From the NCBI RefSeq assembly GCF_003574735.1, contig NZ_QORW01000006.1, positions 168,887 to 232,886 of the forward strand: 64,000 nucleotides of DNA, written 5' to 3'. This stretch comes from Dongia deserti. GTDB taxonomy: Bacteria > Pseudomonadota > Alphaproteobacteria > Dongiales > Dongiaceae. Position numbers and translations under genes: made by a program. Of the stretch, positions 1-7,173 are shown one piece after another; positions within the stretch are counted from its first letter, which is position 1; each line of letters opens with the position of its first letter. The notes under the pieces are model-generated. The model saw nothing but the letters and a program-made list of their open reading frames with translations, was not told where the DNA came from and ran no database searches.

Positions 1-262
1 TCATGCCGGTGCGCGCGTTGGGCGCGCCGCACACCACCTGCACGATCTCCTTGCCGGTATGGACCTTGCAGACCCGTAGCTTGTCGGCGTTCGGATGCTG
101 CACCGCCTCAACCACATAGCCGATGGTGAAGGGCGCCAGGTCCCTGGCGCGATCCTCGATCCCTTCGACCTCGAGCCCGATCATGGTGAGGGTGCGCGCG
201 ATGGTTTCGACATCGGCATCGGTGTCGAGATGCTCCTTGAGCCACTTCAAGGTGAACTTCAT
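1..262 (-). CDS. pheT: Phenylalanyl-tRNA synthetase beta subunit, N-terminal fragment
   Basis: Only the first 87 codons lie in the window; the gene runs off the left edge. The product begins [14 protein letters not shown] and continues into the tRNA-binding (EMAP/OB-like) domain typical of bacterial PheT, including the VCGAPNAR stretch. PheT pairs with PheS in the alpha2-beta2 enzyme that charges tRNA-Phe in the cytoplasm; the beta subunit carries tRNA-binding and editing domains. Its ATG overlaps the pheS TGA by four bases (ATGA), so the two are translationally coupled. Identification is secure from sequence and neighbour; nothing can be said about the missing C-terminal part. Confidence 0.95.
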   Translation of the reverse strand, partial: MKFTLKWLKEHLDTDADVETIARTLTMIGLEVEGIEDRARDLAPFTIGYVVEAVQHPNADKLRVCKVHTGKEIVQVVCGAPNARTGM

Positions 263-1344
263 CGCGTCAGCCCTCCGGTCATAGAGGGCACGTCCAGTGG
301 CACGAAGCCGTAATGCTTCAGCCAGCGGAGGTCGGCGTCGAAGAACGTACGCAGATCGGGAATGCCGTATTTCAGCATGGCGATGCGCTCGATCCCCATG
401 CCAAAGGCGAAGCCCTGATACTTGGCGGGATCGATGCCGCAATTGCTGAGCACCTTCGGATGCACCATGCCGCAGCCCAGGATCTCCAGCCAATCCTTGC
501 CTTGCCCCAGCTTCAATTCGCCACCCGAGCGGTCGCAGCCGATATCGACCTCCGCCGATGGTTCGGTGAAGGGGAAGAACGAATTGCGGAACCGGACCGG
601 CAGATCCTCGATGCCGAAGAACGCGCGCACGAAATCAATCAGGCAGCCTTTGAGGTGACCCATGTGCGTCGTCTCATCCACCACCAGACCCTCGACCTGG
701 TGGAACATCGGCGTGTGGGTCATGTCGGAATCCGAGCGATAGGTACGGCCCGGGCAGATCACGCGGATCGGCGGCTTCTGGCTAAGCATGGTGCGGATCT
801 GCACGGGCGAGGTATGGGTGCGCAGCACCAGCGCCTCTTCCGGCTTCTGGCCCGGCTTGGGCGGCAGGTAGAACGTGTCCTGCATCTGCCGCGCCGGGTG
901 ATCCGGCGGGATGTTAAGCGCCGTGAAGTTCTTGAAATCGTCCTCGATATCGGGACCCTCCGCGACCACGAAGCCCATCTCGCCGAAAATCGCGACGATC
1001 TCGTCGATGGTCTGGCTGATCGGGTGCAGGCGGCCTTCCTGTTCCGGGCGCGCCGGCAGGGTCAGATCCAGCGTCTCGCTCTTCAGGCGCTGGTTCAGCG
1101 CCTGCTCTTCCAGGGCGGCCTTGCGCGAATCGATCGCCTCGGTCAGCGCGTCCTTGAGCTGGTTCAGCGACTGGCCGGCCTGCTTGCGCTCCTCCGGCGA
1201 CAGGCTGCCCAGGGTCTTCATCAGGCCCGTAACTTCGCCCTTTTTGCCCAGCGCCTCGACCCGGAGACTCTCCAGCTGATCCAGGGCTCCCGCGCTGGCA
1301 ATCGCCGCCAGCCACTTGTCCTTGAGCCCACTCAGATGTTGCAT
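259..1344 (-). CDS. pheS: Phenylalanyl-tRNA synthetase alpha subunit
   Basis: This 361-residue protein is the catalytic subunit of PheRS, which forms Phe-AMP and Phe-tRNA. Seen in sequence: the N-terminal coiled-coil region (about residues 1-90), then the class II core with [11 protein letters not shown], the motif 2 region around [10 protein letters not shown] and [10 protein letters not shown], and motif 3 near [14 protein letters not shown]. The frame stays open 25 codons further upstream, but the start at [10 protein letters not shown] matches the family N terminus; the extension would run through a GC hairpin and looks non-coding. An AAGG lies about nine bases upstream. It overlaps pheT by ATGA and follows the lipoprotein gene by 93 bases. 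Confidence 0.95.
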   Translation of the reverse strand: MQHLSGLKDKWLAAIASAGALDQLESLRVEALGKKGEVTGLMKTLGSLSPEERKQAGQSLNQLKDALTEAIDSRKAALEEQALNQRLKSETLDLTLPARPEQEGRLHPISQTIDEIVAIFGEMGFVVAEGPDIEDDFKNFTALNIPPDHPARQMQDTFYLPPKPGQKPEEALVLRTHTSPVQIRTMLSQKPPIRVICPGRTYRSDSDMTHTPMFHQVEGLVVDETTHMGHLKGCLIDFVRAFFGIEDLPVRFRNSFFPFTEPSAEVDIGCDRSGGELKLGQGKDWLEILGCGMVHPKVLSNCGIDPAKYQGFAFGMGIERIAMLKYGIPDLRTFFDADLRWLKHYGFVPLDVPSMTGGLTR

Positions 1345-1383
1345 CGATCCCATCCTTAACTTTCGCGCCATCCAGATACGAGA

Positions 1384-1415
1384 AGGGGAGGCCCGGAGCA
1401 AGTCCGGCCTCCCCT
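1384..1415 (-). terminator. GC hairpin between the lipoprotein gene and pheS
   Basis: Two arms, 1384-1397 and 1403-1415, pair over 13 bp with one bulged C around the 5-base loop GCAAG. On the minus strand it follows the lipoprotein stop and precedes the pheS start by about 40 bases. No long T run follows, so it may be a weak terminator, a processing site or part of a pheST leader. No Phe-rich leader peptide was seen. Role inferred only. Confidence 0.4.
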
Positions 1416-1437
1416 CCAAACGTTCCTGGCCGGCTTG

Positions 1438-1854
1438 CTATTGCAGTTGCAGCTTAAACTGGTTCAACAGCATGAGGTTCAGGGCGCCCGACAGCCAGTC
1501 CTGCCGCCGGCCGTTCAGGCGCAGCTCCTCGAATGCGACCTTCTTGGTCTGCCGGTTGTGGATATAGACCAGATCCACCCTGCTGCGCTGGCCCGCCTGT
1601 CCCAGTCGGTTGATGGTGGCGGTCACGGCAACGATGTCGTCGTTGTCGTAGACCTTCGAGCGCTCGGCCGCCCATTCGATCGAGGCACGCGCCCCGGCGA
1701 GATCCATCACGAGTTCCTCGTTGGTCTTGCCGGGAATGGTTTGGGCGCGCTTCACGGCAGCGATGTCGGCTTTGTAGCTGTCGCACCCCACCAGTGCCAG
1801 GATGCCGGCCAGCGGGAGGATCAGGACAAGTCGCCGAACACAACCGCCAGCCAT
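1438..1854 (-). CDS. Small predicted lipoprotein, unknown function
   Basis: A 138-residue protein with a basic N terminus, a hydrophobic stretch (residues 9-23) and a lipobox LVGC with Cys24, followed by Asp at +2. In Gram-negative cells Asp+2 is known as an inner-membrane retention signal, so an inner-membrane lipoprotein is likely. The mature part is charged and contains no catalytic motif I recognise. It begins six bases after the rplT stop with an AGGAG just upstream, so it is probably co-transcribed with rpmI-rplT. A lipoprotein between rplT and pheS is not part of the usual operon. Function unknown. Confidence 0.75.
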   Translation of the reverse strand: MAGGCVRRLVLILPLAGILALVGCDSYKADIAAVKRAQTIPGKTNEELVMDLAGARASIEWAAERSKVYDNDDIVAVTATINRLGQAGQRSRVDLVYIHNRQTKKVAFEELRLNGRRQDWLSGALNLMLLNQFKLQLQ

Positions 1855-1860
1855 CGGCTC

Positions 1861-2223
1861 CTAAGCCTTTTTGAGTGCCTCTTGCGCCTGCTTCGCAATG
1901 GCCGCAAAAGCCGCCGGCTCGCGGATCGCCAGATCCGACAGAACCTTGCGGTCCAGCTCGATCCCGGCGCGCTTCACGCCATTGATGAACTGAGAATAGG
2001 TCAAACCGTGCTCGCGCGCACCGGCGTTGATGCGCTGGATCCAGAGGCCGCGGAAGTCGCGCTTCCGGTTGCGCCGGTCGCGATAGGCGTATTGCAGGCC
2101 CTTTTCGACCTTCTCGAGGGCGATACGGTAATTGTTGTTGGCCCGGCCGACATAGCCCTTGGCCATGTCGAGGACCTTCTTGTGGCGCGCATGCGTTGTA
2201 ACGCCGCGTTTGGTACGTGCCAT
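1861..2223 (-). CDS. rplT: 50S ribosomal protein L20
   Basis: A 120-residue, very basic protein beginning [16 protein letters not shown] and containing [10 protein letters not shown] and [13 protein letters not shown], the hallmark sequences of L20. L20 binds 23S rRNA early in 50S assembly. Length fits the family. It sits 27 bases after rpmI and six bases before the lipoprotein gene, on the same strand, with GGAGAG upstream of the ATG. In many bacteria L20 represses its own operon through the leader; nothing specific for that is visible here. Confidence 0.98.
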   Translation of the reverse strand: MARTKRGVTTHARHKKVLDMAKGYVGRANNNYRIALEKVEKGLQYAYRDRRNRKRDFRGLWIQRINAGAREHGLTYSQFINGVKRAGIELDRKVLSDLAIREPAAFAAIAKQAQEALKKA

Positions 2224-2250
2224 GGTGTCTCTCCGTCGTCGCGCTAAGGG

Positions 2251-2454
2251 TTAGAGGCCGTTCGGGAGGAAGAAGCGGACCACGTTCTTCGCGTCGCTGT
2301 CGAACATCACTTCGTTGCGACGGCTTTGCCGCTTCATCTGCTTCGGCCGCTTGACGAGGCCATGGCGCTTGTTGGCAGGCTTGAACTTCACCTTGCCGGA
2401 GGCGGTGAGCTTGAAGCGCTTCTTGGCGCTGCTCTTGGTCTTCATCTTGGGCAT
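2251..2454 (-). CDS. rpmI: 50S ribosomal protein L35
   Basis: A 67-residue basic protein starting [15 protein letters not shown], the L35 signature. A second ATG two codons upstream (2460) exists, but AAGGA is only about two bases from it and about eight from the chosen ATG, which also matches the family start. It is the first gene of the rpmI-rplT-lipoprotein-pheST group. The usual partner infC is not upstream; the preceding DNA is a promoter and then an unrelated set of small basic genes. Confidence 0.97.
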   Translation of the reverse strand: MPKMKTKSSAKKRFKLTASGKVKFKPANKRHGLVKRPKQMKRQSRRNEVMFDSDAKNVVRFFLPNGL

Positions 2455-2541
2455 TTTCATTGTCCTTCAATAAGTTAACTGCGGCGATGGCGCATGGGCA
2501 TGCCCGTACAAGGCCCAGAGGCGGCTGTCGCTGGACGCGCG

Positions 2542-2570
2542 GTTATACAGAGGGGTTTTCTCCTTTGCAA
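2542..2570 (-). promoter_or_regulatory. Sigma-70-type promoter for rpmI-rplT
   Basis: On the minus strand TTGCAA (2565-2570) is followed by a 17-base spacer and TATAAC (2542-2547), close to the housekeeping consensus. It lies about 80 bases upstream of rpmI and downstream of the DUF3175 stop, so it gives the ribosomal genes their own start. It supports infC being absent from this transcript. Confidence 0.65.
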
Positions 2571-2584
2571 GGCAGGGGATGTGG

Positions 2585-2626
2585 GTACTAACGCGCCGTG
2601 TGCAGGTATTAACGCGCCGTGCGCAG
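2585..2626. repeat. Two imperfect 21-bp direct repeats
   Basis: Units 2585-2605 and 2606-2626 share the core TAACGCGCCGTG and differ at two positions (C/T and T/C). They lie between the DUF3175 stop and the rpmI promoter. Two copies only, so this may be a chance duplication or a protein-binding site upstream of the promoter. Confidence 0.6.
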
Positions 2627-2629
2627 GCG

Positions 2630-2992
2630 CTATTCGCGGCCGAAAACCTTGCGCAATTCACCCTTCGCCCGCTCCAGGACGCGGAGCTGGCGCTGGGGCA
2701 GGTTCTTGCCTGCCCGGTTCATGTAGAAGGTGAGCATCGACACAGCGGAGCGGTACGGCGCGCTCTTGCGCCGCTTGCTCCGCTCGGCCGACCGCTTCAG
2801 GGACAAGGCGATCTTGTGCGGGTCGCTCGACTTGAAGACCGATTGCTCCAGATCCAGGGCGTCGCTTCGGCGCGTCACCTCGGCCGACCAGCGGCGATTC
2901 TTCCCACCGGCGGTCTTACGCCCAGCGGATCTGCGCCCACTGGATTTACGGCCCGTGGTTTTGCGGCCCGTGGTTTTGCGGCGCGCTACCAT
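2630..2992 (-). CDS. DUF3175 family basic protein with Lys/Arg repeat tail
   Basis: A 120-residue protein. Residues 1-33 are low-complexity tandem units of the form (T/S)(T/S/A)GRK, resembling histone-H1-like tails. Residues 33-120 carry the DUF3175 core: RRWSAEVTRRSDALDLEQ, SLKRSAERSKRRK, PYRSAVSMLTFYMNRAGK and a C-terminal LERAKGELRK. I recognise the family, but its function is unestablished. The start codon lies inside the end of the upstream small gene (7-base overlap), so the two are coupled. High charge suggests nucleic-acid binding, which is inference. It is the last of four small basic genes on this strand. Confidence 0.8.
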   Translation of the reverse strand: MVARRKTTGRKTTGRKSSGRRSAGRKTAGGKNRRWSAEVTRRSDALDLEQSVFKSSDPHKIALSLKRSAERSKRRKSAPYRSAVSMLTFYMNRAGKNLPQRQLRVLERAKGELRKVFGRE

Positions 2993-3180
2993 GATTCGTT
3001 CCGCCGCTGCTTGGGCTGCAGGGGGACGGGCGCGCGCTGGTGCTTGAAGACCTGCATCGCCTTTTCGCTATCCACGCTGGCCGCGCGGGCGCGATAGAGG
3101 CCAGCCTCCCAGCCGCCGAAATTCCGTGCAACGGTCCTGGGGTGAAGACAGTAGGCTTGAGAGCTCACTTTGCGGATCAT
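2986..3180 (-). CDS. Small basic protein, diverged paralogue of the next gene upstream
   Basis: A 64-residue product beginning MIRKVSSQAYCLHPR. It aligns end to end with the 51-residue product encoded just upstream (MIRKLKSGQYRLYSR; shared MIRK, S, Y, L and R positions, and SEKAMQVFKHQR against EKHERAVQFFKRR), but its middle is diverged and the C terminus is longer. A GAGGAG-type site precedes the ATG. The stop overlaps the DUF3175 start by seven bases. It is either a functional diverged copy or an early stage of decay. Function unknown. Confidence 0.6.
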   Translation of the reverse strand: MIRKVSSQAYCLHPRTVARNFGGWEAGLYRARAASVDSEKAMQVFKHQRAPVPLQPKQRRNESW

Positions 3181-3202
3181 CGTCGGCTCCTCTCCCGTAG
3201 GC

Positions 3203-3358
3203 TCAGTGGGCGCGTCTCTTGAAGAACTGCACCGCGCGCTCATGCTTCTCCGCGGCAGCGCGGGATCCAAACGTTCCCAAGTTGCGGCGCCGCCCGGTCT
3301 TGGGGTCGACCTTGCGCGAATAGAGACGGTACTGGCCAGATTTCAGCTTGCGAATCAT
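3203..3358 (-). CDS. Small basic conserved protein (MIRK...YSRKVDPKTG type)
   Basis: A 51-residue product starting MIRKLKSGQYRLYSRKVD, followed by PKTGRRRNLGTF and ending EKHERAVQFFKRRAH. I recognise this as a widespread small hypothetical family of soil and water proteobacteria; no function is known to me. It is too short for many gene finders but has a clear start, a conserved-looking sequence and a tandem paralogue 22 bases downstream. The N-terminal half resembles a short beta-rich motif and the C-terminal half a basic helix. Confidence 0.75.
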   Translation of the reverse strand: MIRKLKSGQYRLYSRKVDPKTGRRRNLGTFGSRAAAEKHERAVQFFKRRAH

Positions 3359-3468
3359 GGCATTCCATTCCGAGTTCGGACGCCGGCCCAGGATTTAAAA
3401 ACGAGAAAGATCGGCCTCGGTTCCCAGGCGCAGGGGATGCGTGGCACATCCGCGCGGCGCCGCTTTGC

Positions 3469-3978
3469 TCAGCCTCGCTTTCGCGCCCGCGCCGCTCGCG
3501 CCTTGCGGATGTTGCGCGTGCGGGCTTGCCGCTGTGCGGTGGTCGGCTTGGCGCGCTCTGGTACGTTCGGCCGGTCCTGGGCCTTGAACCGGTCAGCCCG
3601 GATGCGCTTGGGCGGCGAGCCGAGCCGCTTCAACACCCTGCGCGCGTCGACTGTATCGCCGACCAATGTGCCACCCTCGACATGCGCATGGTCCTTACCG
3701 ATCAGCCATTTCTGGGTGCTCCATGAGCCGCTGGCACGCTTCCCGGCGACCCGCTCGATGCCGCCTTCCTTGCCGACGTCCTGGGTGCGGAAAGTCTTGA
3801 ACTCGGATTTCGGTCGCACTTCGATGTGGAAGAACGCGCCGCCGCCCGCGCCTGGCTTGGTGCGGGCCCGCCCTTCCGGCTGCGAGCGCGCGCGAGCGCG
3901 AGAGGACATCGACCGCCAAGTCCGCTGTGCCTTGCGAACGTTTCCGCGGGCGACTGCTTTCTGGCGTGCGGTAGCCAT
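3469..3978 (-). CDS. Conserved basic protein, unknown function
   Basis: A 169-residue, Arg/Lys/Ala-rich protein. Both ends are nearly repeats of one another: ARQKAVARGNVRKAQRTWRS near the N terminus and AQRQARTRNIRKARAARAR at the C terminus. The centre contains GGAFFHIEVRPKSEF, TFRTQDVGKEGGIERVAG and a GSWSTQKWLI block with a HVEGG segment, which looks like a small folded domain. Two ATGs are adjacent; the second is chosen because GAGGAG is then about six bases upstream. It lies 110 bases before the MIRK genes. I know similar hypothetical proteins from environmental bacteria but no function. Confidence 0.75.
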   Translation of the reverse strand: MATARQKAVARGNVRKAQRTWRSMSSRARARSQPEGRARTKPGAGGGAFFHIEVRPKSEFKTFRTQDVGKEGGIERVAGKRASGSWSTQKWLIGKDHAHVEGGTLVGDTVDARRVLKRLGSPPKRIRADRFKAQDRPNVPERAKPTTAQRQARTRNIRKARAARARKRG

Positions 3979-4148
3979 CATGATCTCCTCTGTTTGTCAG
4001 AGCTGTCGGCCGTCAGCCGCAGTACTTGAAGGGCTGAATTGCGCACTCATGCCATGCCGCCTGAGCGCGTCTTCCACCTGCATCTTGCGGCCGTTCGACC
4101 GGGTCTTTCTGGTAACAGAAGAGGTAGGAGCCTGTTCCGAGGCCGTTC

Positions 4149-5351
4149 CTAGAACGGTGAGCCCGGCTTGCCGGAGATATCCCAATACATGCCGAGCACC
4201 CTGTGGCGCATCCAGTCGCGGTCGGACCGGCGCTGCAGGTTCTGGATCACCTGCGGGGTGCGCGCTTGCCGTTCCTCGGACGGCAAGGCGAGCGCGTCGC
4301 GGATCGCCCACGCGAGGGCCTGCGCATCATTCGGAGGCACCAGCCACGCCATGGAGCTGCCTTCGACCAGCTCGCGCGCGCACGGATAGTCGCTGACGAC
4401 GAGGGGCCGACCCAGCGCCTGGGCCTCGATCACCACACGATTGTAGGTGGAGGGCGTCAAATATGGCGCCACCACCAGGTCCGCCAGCATCAAGACGGCC
4501 GGCATATCGCGGCATTCGTCCGCCAGCAGGACGCGGTCTTCCAATTCCATCATCTTGACCAGCTTTTCGAGCTGGTCGCGGTACGCGCCGCCATCCTGAG
4601 ACGGACCGACCATCAGGCAGCGCAGATCGATGTCCTTGAGCTCGGTCAACGCTTCCAGCAGCAGCGCGTGGCCCTTCTGCGGCACATAGCGCGCCGGCAG
4701 CATGACGATGTGCTTGTCGTCGGGAAGGCGCCAAGCCTGCGCCATCTGGATCATGCGTTGCGGGGTCACGCGCTGCGGATCGAAGCGCGTGAGGTCGATA
4801 CCGTAAGGCACCACGCTGACCCGCTCGCGCAGCTCCGGCAAGGCATCGGCCAGGAGATTGGCGGTGAGATAGGAGAGCGTCAGCACGTGGTCGGAATTGA
4901 TGAGGGCAGTGCGCGTCTTTTTCGACAGCGTCGCGACCTCGCCCGGTCCATCGCAGAAGGTGGTGATCATCTTCGCGCCGGCCTTGCGTGCGGCCGCCTC
5001 GCCGACAGCCGCCAGTGTGGCGTTCTGCGCATGCACCAAGTCAACCTTCTGCTCACGGATCACATACGCCAGGCGGCGCGTGACAGTGTAGCCGGAGATT
5101 GGGTTTCGGCTGGTCAGCGCCTCTGTAATCGGTGTGATCTTGTGGCGCGTCAGCTCGTAGGTCGAAGAGGCCTCGCCGTCATAGGCGATCAGAGCGCGAC
5201 CGCCGGATTCCACCAATCCGCTGGACAAGTCGATCGCTAATCGCGCTCCGCCGCCGCCGTCCAATCGGCTGACCAGATGCAAGACGGTCGGCGCGTTCGG
5301 GTTCGGCTTGTTTCGGCCGCGGGATTGCAGGACGGAGGTGTCGCTCGACAT
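4149..5351 (-). CDS. GT4-type glycosyltransferase
   Basis: A 400-residue protein with the two-Rossmann-fold layout of family 4 glycosyltransferases. Seen: N-terminal LHLVSRLDGGGGARLAIDL (acceptor-side glycine loop), VDLVHAQN, the hinge region VVPYGIDLTRF, ARYVPQKGHALLLEAL (phosphate-binding Lys), and the donor site RVVIEAQALGRPLV. Such enzymes transfer sugars from nucleotide donors to lipid or polysaccharide acceptors at the inner membrane; the acceptor here is unknown. In the usual E-x7-E motif the first Glu, eight residues before the retained Glu, is Ser. It is divergent from the hydrolase gene 34 bases away. No convincing ribosome-binding site was seen. Confidence 0.85.
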   Translation of the reverse strand: MSSDTSVLQSRGRNKPNPNAPTVLHLVSRLDGGGGARLAIDLSSGLVESGGRALIAYDGEASSTYELTRHKITPITEALTSRNPISGYTVTRRLAYVIREQKVDLVHAQNATLAAVGEAAARKAGAKMITTFCDGPGEVATLSKKTRTALINSDHVLTLSYLTANLLADALPELRERVSVVPYGIDLTRFDPQRVTPQRMIQMAQAWRLPDDKHIVMLPARYVPQKGHALLLEALTELKDIDLRCLMVGPSQDGGAYRDQLEKLVKMMELEDRVLLADECRDMPAVLMLADLVVAPYLTPSTYNRVVIEAQALGRPLVVSDYPCARELVEGSSMAWLVPPNDAQALAWAIRDALALPSEERQARTPQVIQNLQRRSDRDWMRHRVLGMYWDISGKPGSPF

Positions 5352-5385
5352 TCAGCAACCGGAAAGGCACTTTTCGCTTGCGATC

Positions 5386-6225
5386 ATGGAAGCGGCACCA
5401 TACGTGCCGGAGAACAGGGCGGCAACAGAATTGGCGAGCGATACTCCTGAAAGCATAGGCGCCGGCGGCGGCGCGGCACAATTCCTCCACCTATCGGACC
5501 GGCGGCTCGCCTATCGCAAACGGCTCGCAACCGATCGCACACGGGATTGCGCAGGAATCCTGTTTCTGCCCGGCTTCCGGTCCGACATGGCCGGGACCAA
5601 AGCAACTTCCCTCGATGCGTTCTGCGCCAAGCGCGGCCTTAGCTACGTTCGCTTCGACTATTCCGGCCATGGACAGTCGAGCGGCCGGTTCGAGGATGGG
5701 ACAATCGGGCAGTGGACGGAGGATGCGATCGCCATCATTGACAAGGTCGGGGAGGGTTCGCTGATCCTGGTCGGCTCCAGCATGGGTGGCTGGATCATGC
5801 TGCTCGCCGCCTTGGCGCGCCCCGACCGTGTCGCCGGGCTTGTCGGCGTGGCGCCCGCGCCCGACTTCACCGAAACGTTGATCTGGGACCGCCTGACCGA
5901 CGATGAGCGCGATCGGCTGATGCGTGCCGGGCGCCTGAAGGCGCCATCGGACTATTCGGACGAACCGACCACCATCACCCGCACGCTGATCGAAGAGGGG
6001 CGGCGGCACCTGCTGCTCTCCGCGCCGATTGGAATCCACCGTCCGGTGCGCTTGCTGCACGGCACGGCAGATCCTGACGTGCCCTATCGCCTGTCGCTGG
6101 AGCTGGCAGAGCGGATCGCGAGCGATGACGTTCGCGTGACGCTGATCAAGGATGGCGACCACCGCTTGTCGCGCGCGGAGGACCTTGCGCTGCTGGGTGC
6201 GACCATCGAGGAACTGGTGCGTTAG
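5386..6225 (+). CDS. Alpha/beta hydrolase
   Basis: A 279-residue serine hydrolase. Seen: FLPGFRSDMAG (oxyanion-hole region), FDYSGHGQSSG, the nucleophile elbow GSSMGG with Ser132, LLHGTADPDVPY carrying the likely acid, and DGDHRLSR with the catalytic His. The pattern resembles ABHD10-like thioesterases/esterases; the substrate cannot be told. The frame is open upstream to 5308, but that part overlaps the divergent glycosyltransferase gene, so the ATG at 5386 is preferred. It is convergent with, and overlaps by four bases, the next gene. Cytoplasmic; no signal peptide. Confidence 0.85.
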   Translation: MEAAPYVPENRAATELASDTPESIGAGGGAAQFLHLSDRRLAYRKRLATDRTRDCAGILFLPGFRSDMAGTKATSLDAFCAKRGLSYVRFDYSGHGQSSGRFEDGTIGQWTEDAIAIIDKVGEGSLILVGSSMGGWIMLLAALARPDRVAGLVGVAPAPDFTETLIWDRLTDDERDRLMRAGRLKAPSDYSDEPTTITRTLIEEGRRHLLLSAPIGIHRPVRLLHGTADPDVPYRLSLELAERIASDDVRVTLIKDGDHRLSRAEDLALLGATIEELVR

Positions 6226-7085
6226 CCGCCGGCCCCGAGAATCGCGGGCAGGCCGACACGATAGCTTGGATAGTGCAAGGCGACGCCCAGCTCACGCTTG
6301 ATGCGGCTGTTGCTGACGCGCTTGTTGTCGTCATAGAAGCTGCGCGCCATCGGCGACAGCTCCGCCTGCTCGATGGGAATCTCCGGCGGCGACGGCCGAT
6401 TGAGCAGGGCGGCGGCGAAGGCGATCACGTCGGATGGCGGTGCCGGATCGTCATCGCACACGTTGTAGGCGGCGCCTGGATGCGGCCGCGCCATCGACGC
6501 TTCCAGCACCTGCGCGATATCGGCGACATGGATGCGGCTGAAGATCTGGCCGGGCTTGACGATGCGTTTGGCGCGGCCTTCGCGCACGGTGTCGAGCGCG
6601 GAAGAACCTGGGCCATAGATGCCGGCCAGGCGGAACAGATGCGCAGGCTGGCTGAGCGCCAGCCAGCCGCGTTCGGCCGCGACGCGCCGGCGCCCGCGTT
6701 CGCCCGTCGGCGCAAGCTCGCTCATCTCATCGACCCAGCCGCCATCGCGGTTGCCATAGACGCCGGTGGTGGAGAGATAGCCGATCCACGCCAGACGCGG
6801 CGCCGCGGCATCGATCTCGGTGCGGTGCATGTCCAGAACCGGATCGCCCTTCTCATCCGGCGGCACGGAGCTCAAGAGGTGCGTGGCGCGCGAGAGCAAC
6901 TCGGGCAAACTGCCGATCCGATGATCGCGGTCGAACAGATGCGCCTCGATGCCGAGGCGGCTCAGCTCAATCTGATGGTCTCGGCTACGGCAGGTCCCGG
7001 TCACCTGCCAGCCCTTTGCGATCAATTGGCGCGCCAGATAGGTGGCGCTGTAGCCCAATCCGAAGCAGAACAGATGTGGCTTCAT
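6222..7085 (-). CDS. SDR-type NAD(P)-dependent epimerase/reductase (YeeZ-like)
   Basis: A 287-residue extended SDR. Seen: N-terminal nucleotide-binding FCFGLGYSATYLARQL (GxGYxA rather than GxxGxxG), the SSVPPDEKGDP segment, LSTTGVYGNRDGGWVDE around the active-site Ser/Thr and Tyr, RLAGIYGPG and SRIHVADIAQ. This matches the YeeZ/NAD-dependent epimerase family, whose substrates are poorly known. It is convergent with the hydrolase and divergent from the TPR gene. Length fits the family. Confidence 0.85.
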   Translation of the reverse strand: MKPHLFCFGLGYSATYLARQLIAKGWQVTGTCRSRDHQIELSRLGIEAHLFDRDHRIGSLPELLSRATHLLSSVPPDEKGDPVLDMHRTEIDAAAPRLAWIGYLSTTGVYGNRDGGWVDEMSELAPTGERGRRRVAAERGWLALSQPAHLFRLAGIYGPGSSALDTVREGRAKRIVKPGQIFSRIHVADIAQVLEASMARPHPGAAYNVCDDDPAPPSDVIAFAAALLNRPSPPEIPIEQAELSPMARSFYDDNKRVSNSRIKRELGVALHYPSYRVGLPAILGAGG

Positions 7086-7173
7086 CGATGTGCGTTTTGG
7101 CGGACTTGCAATTTGCCGGCACCCGAATGATGGTTCGCCCCAGCACTAAAGCATAATCGAGCCTTGGCAAGCG

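Noticed and set aside
1345-1419. N-terminal extension of PheS to 386 residues
   Set aside because: The extra 25 codons run through the hairpin, have no ribosome-binding site and are not part of the family.
2585-2626. CRISPR-like repeats
   Set aside because: Only two units, directly adjacent with no spacer and no cas genes.
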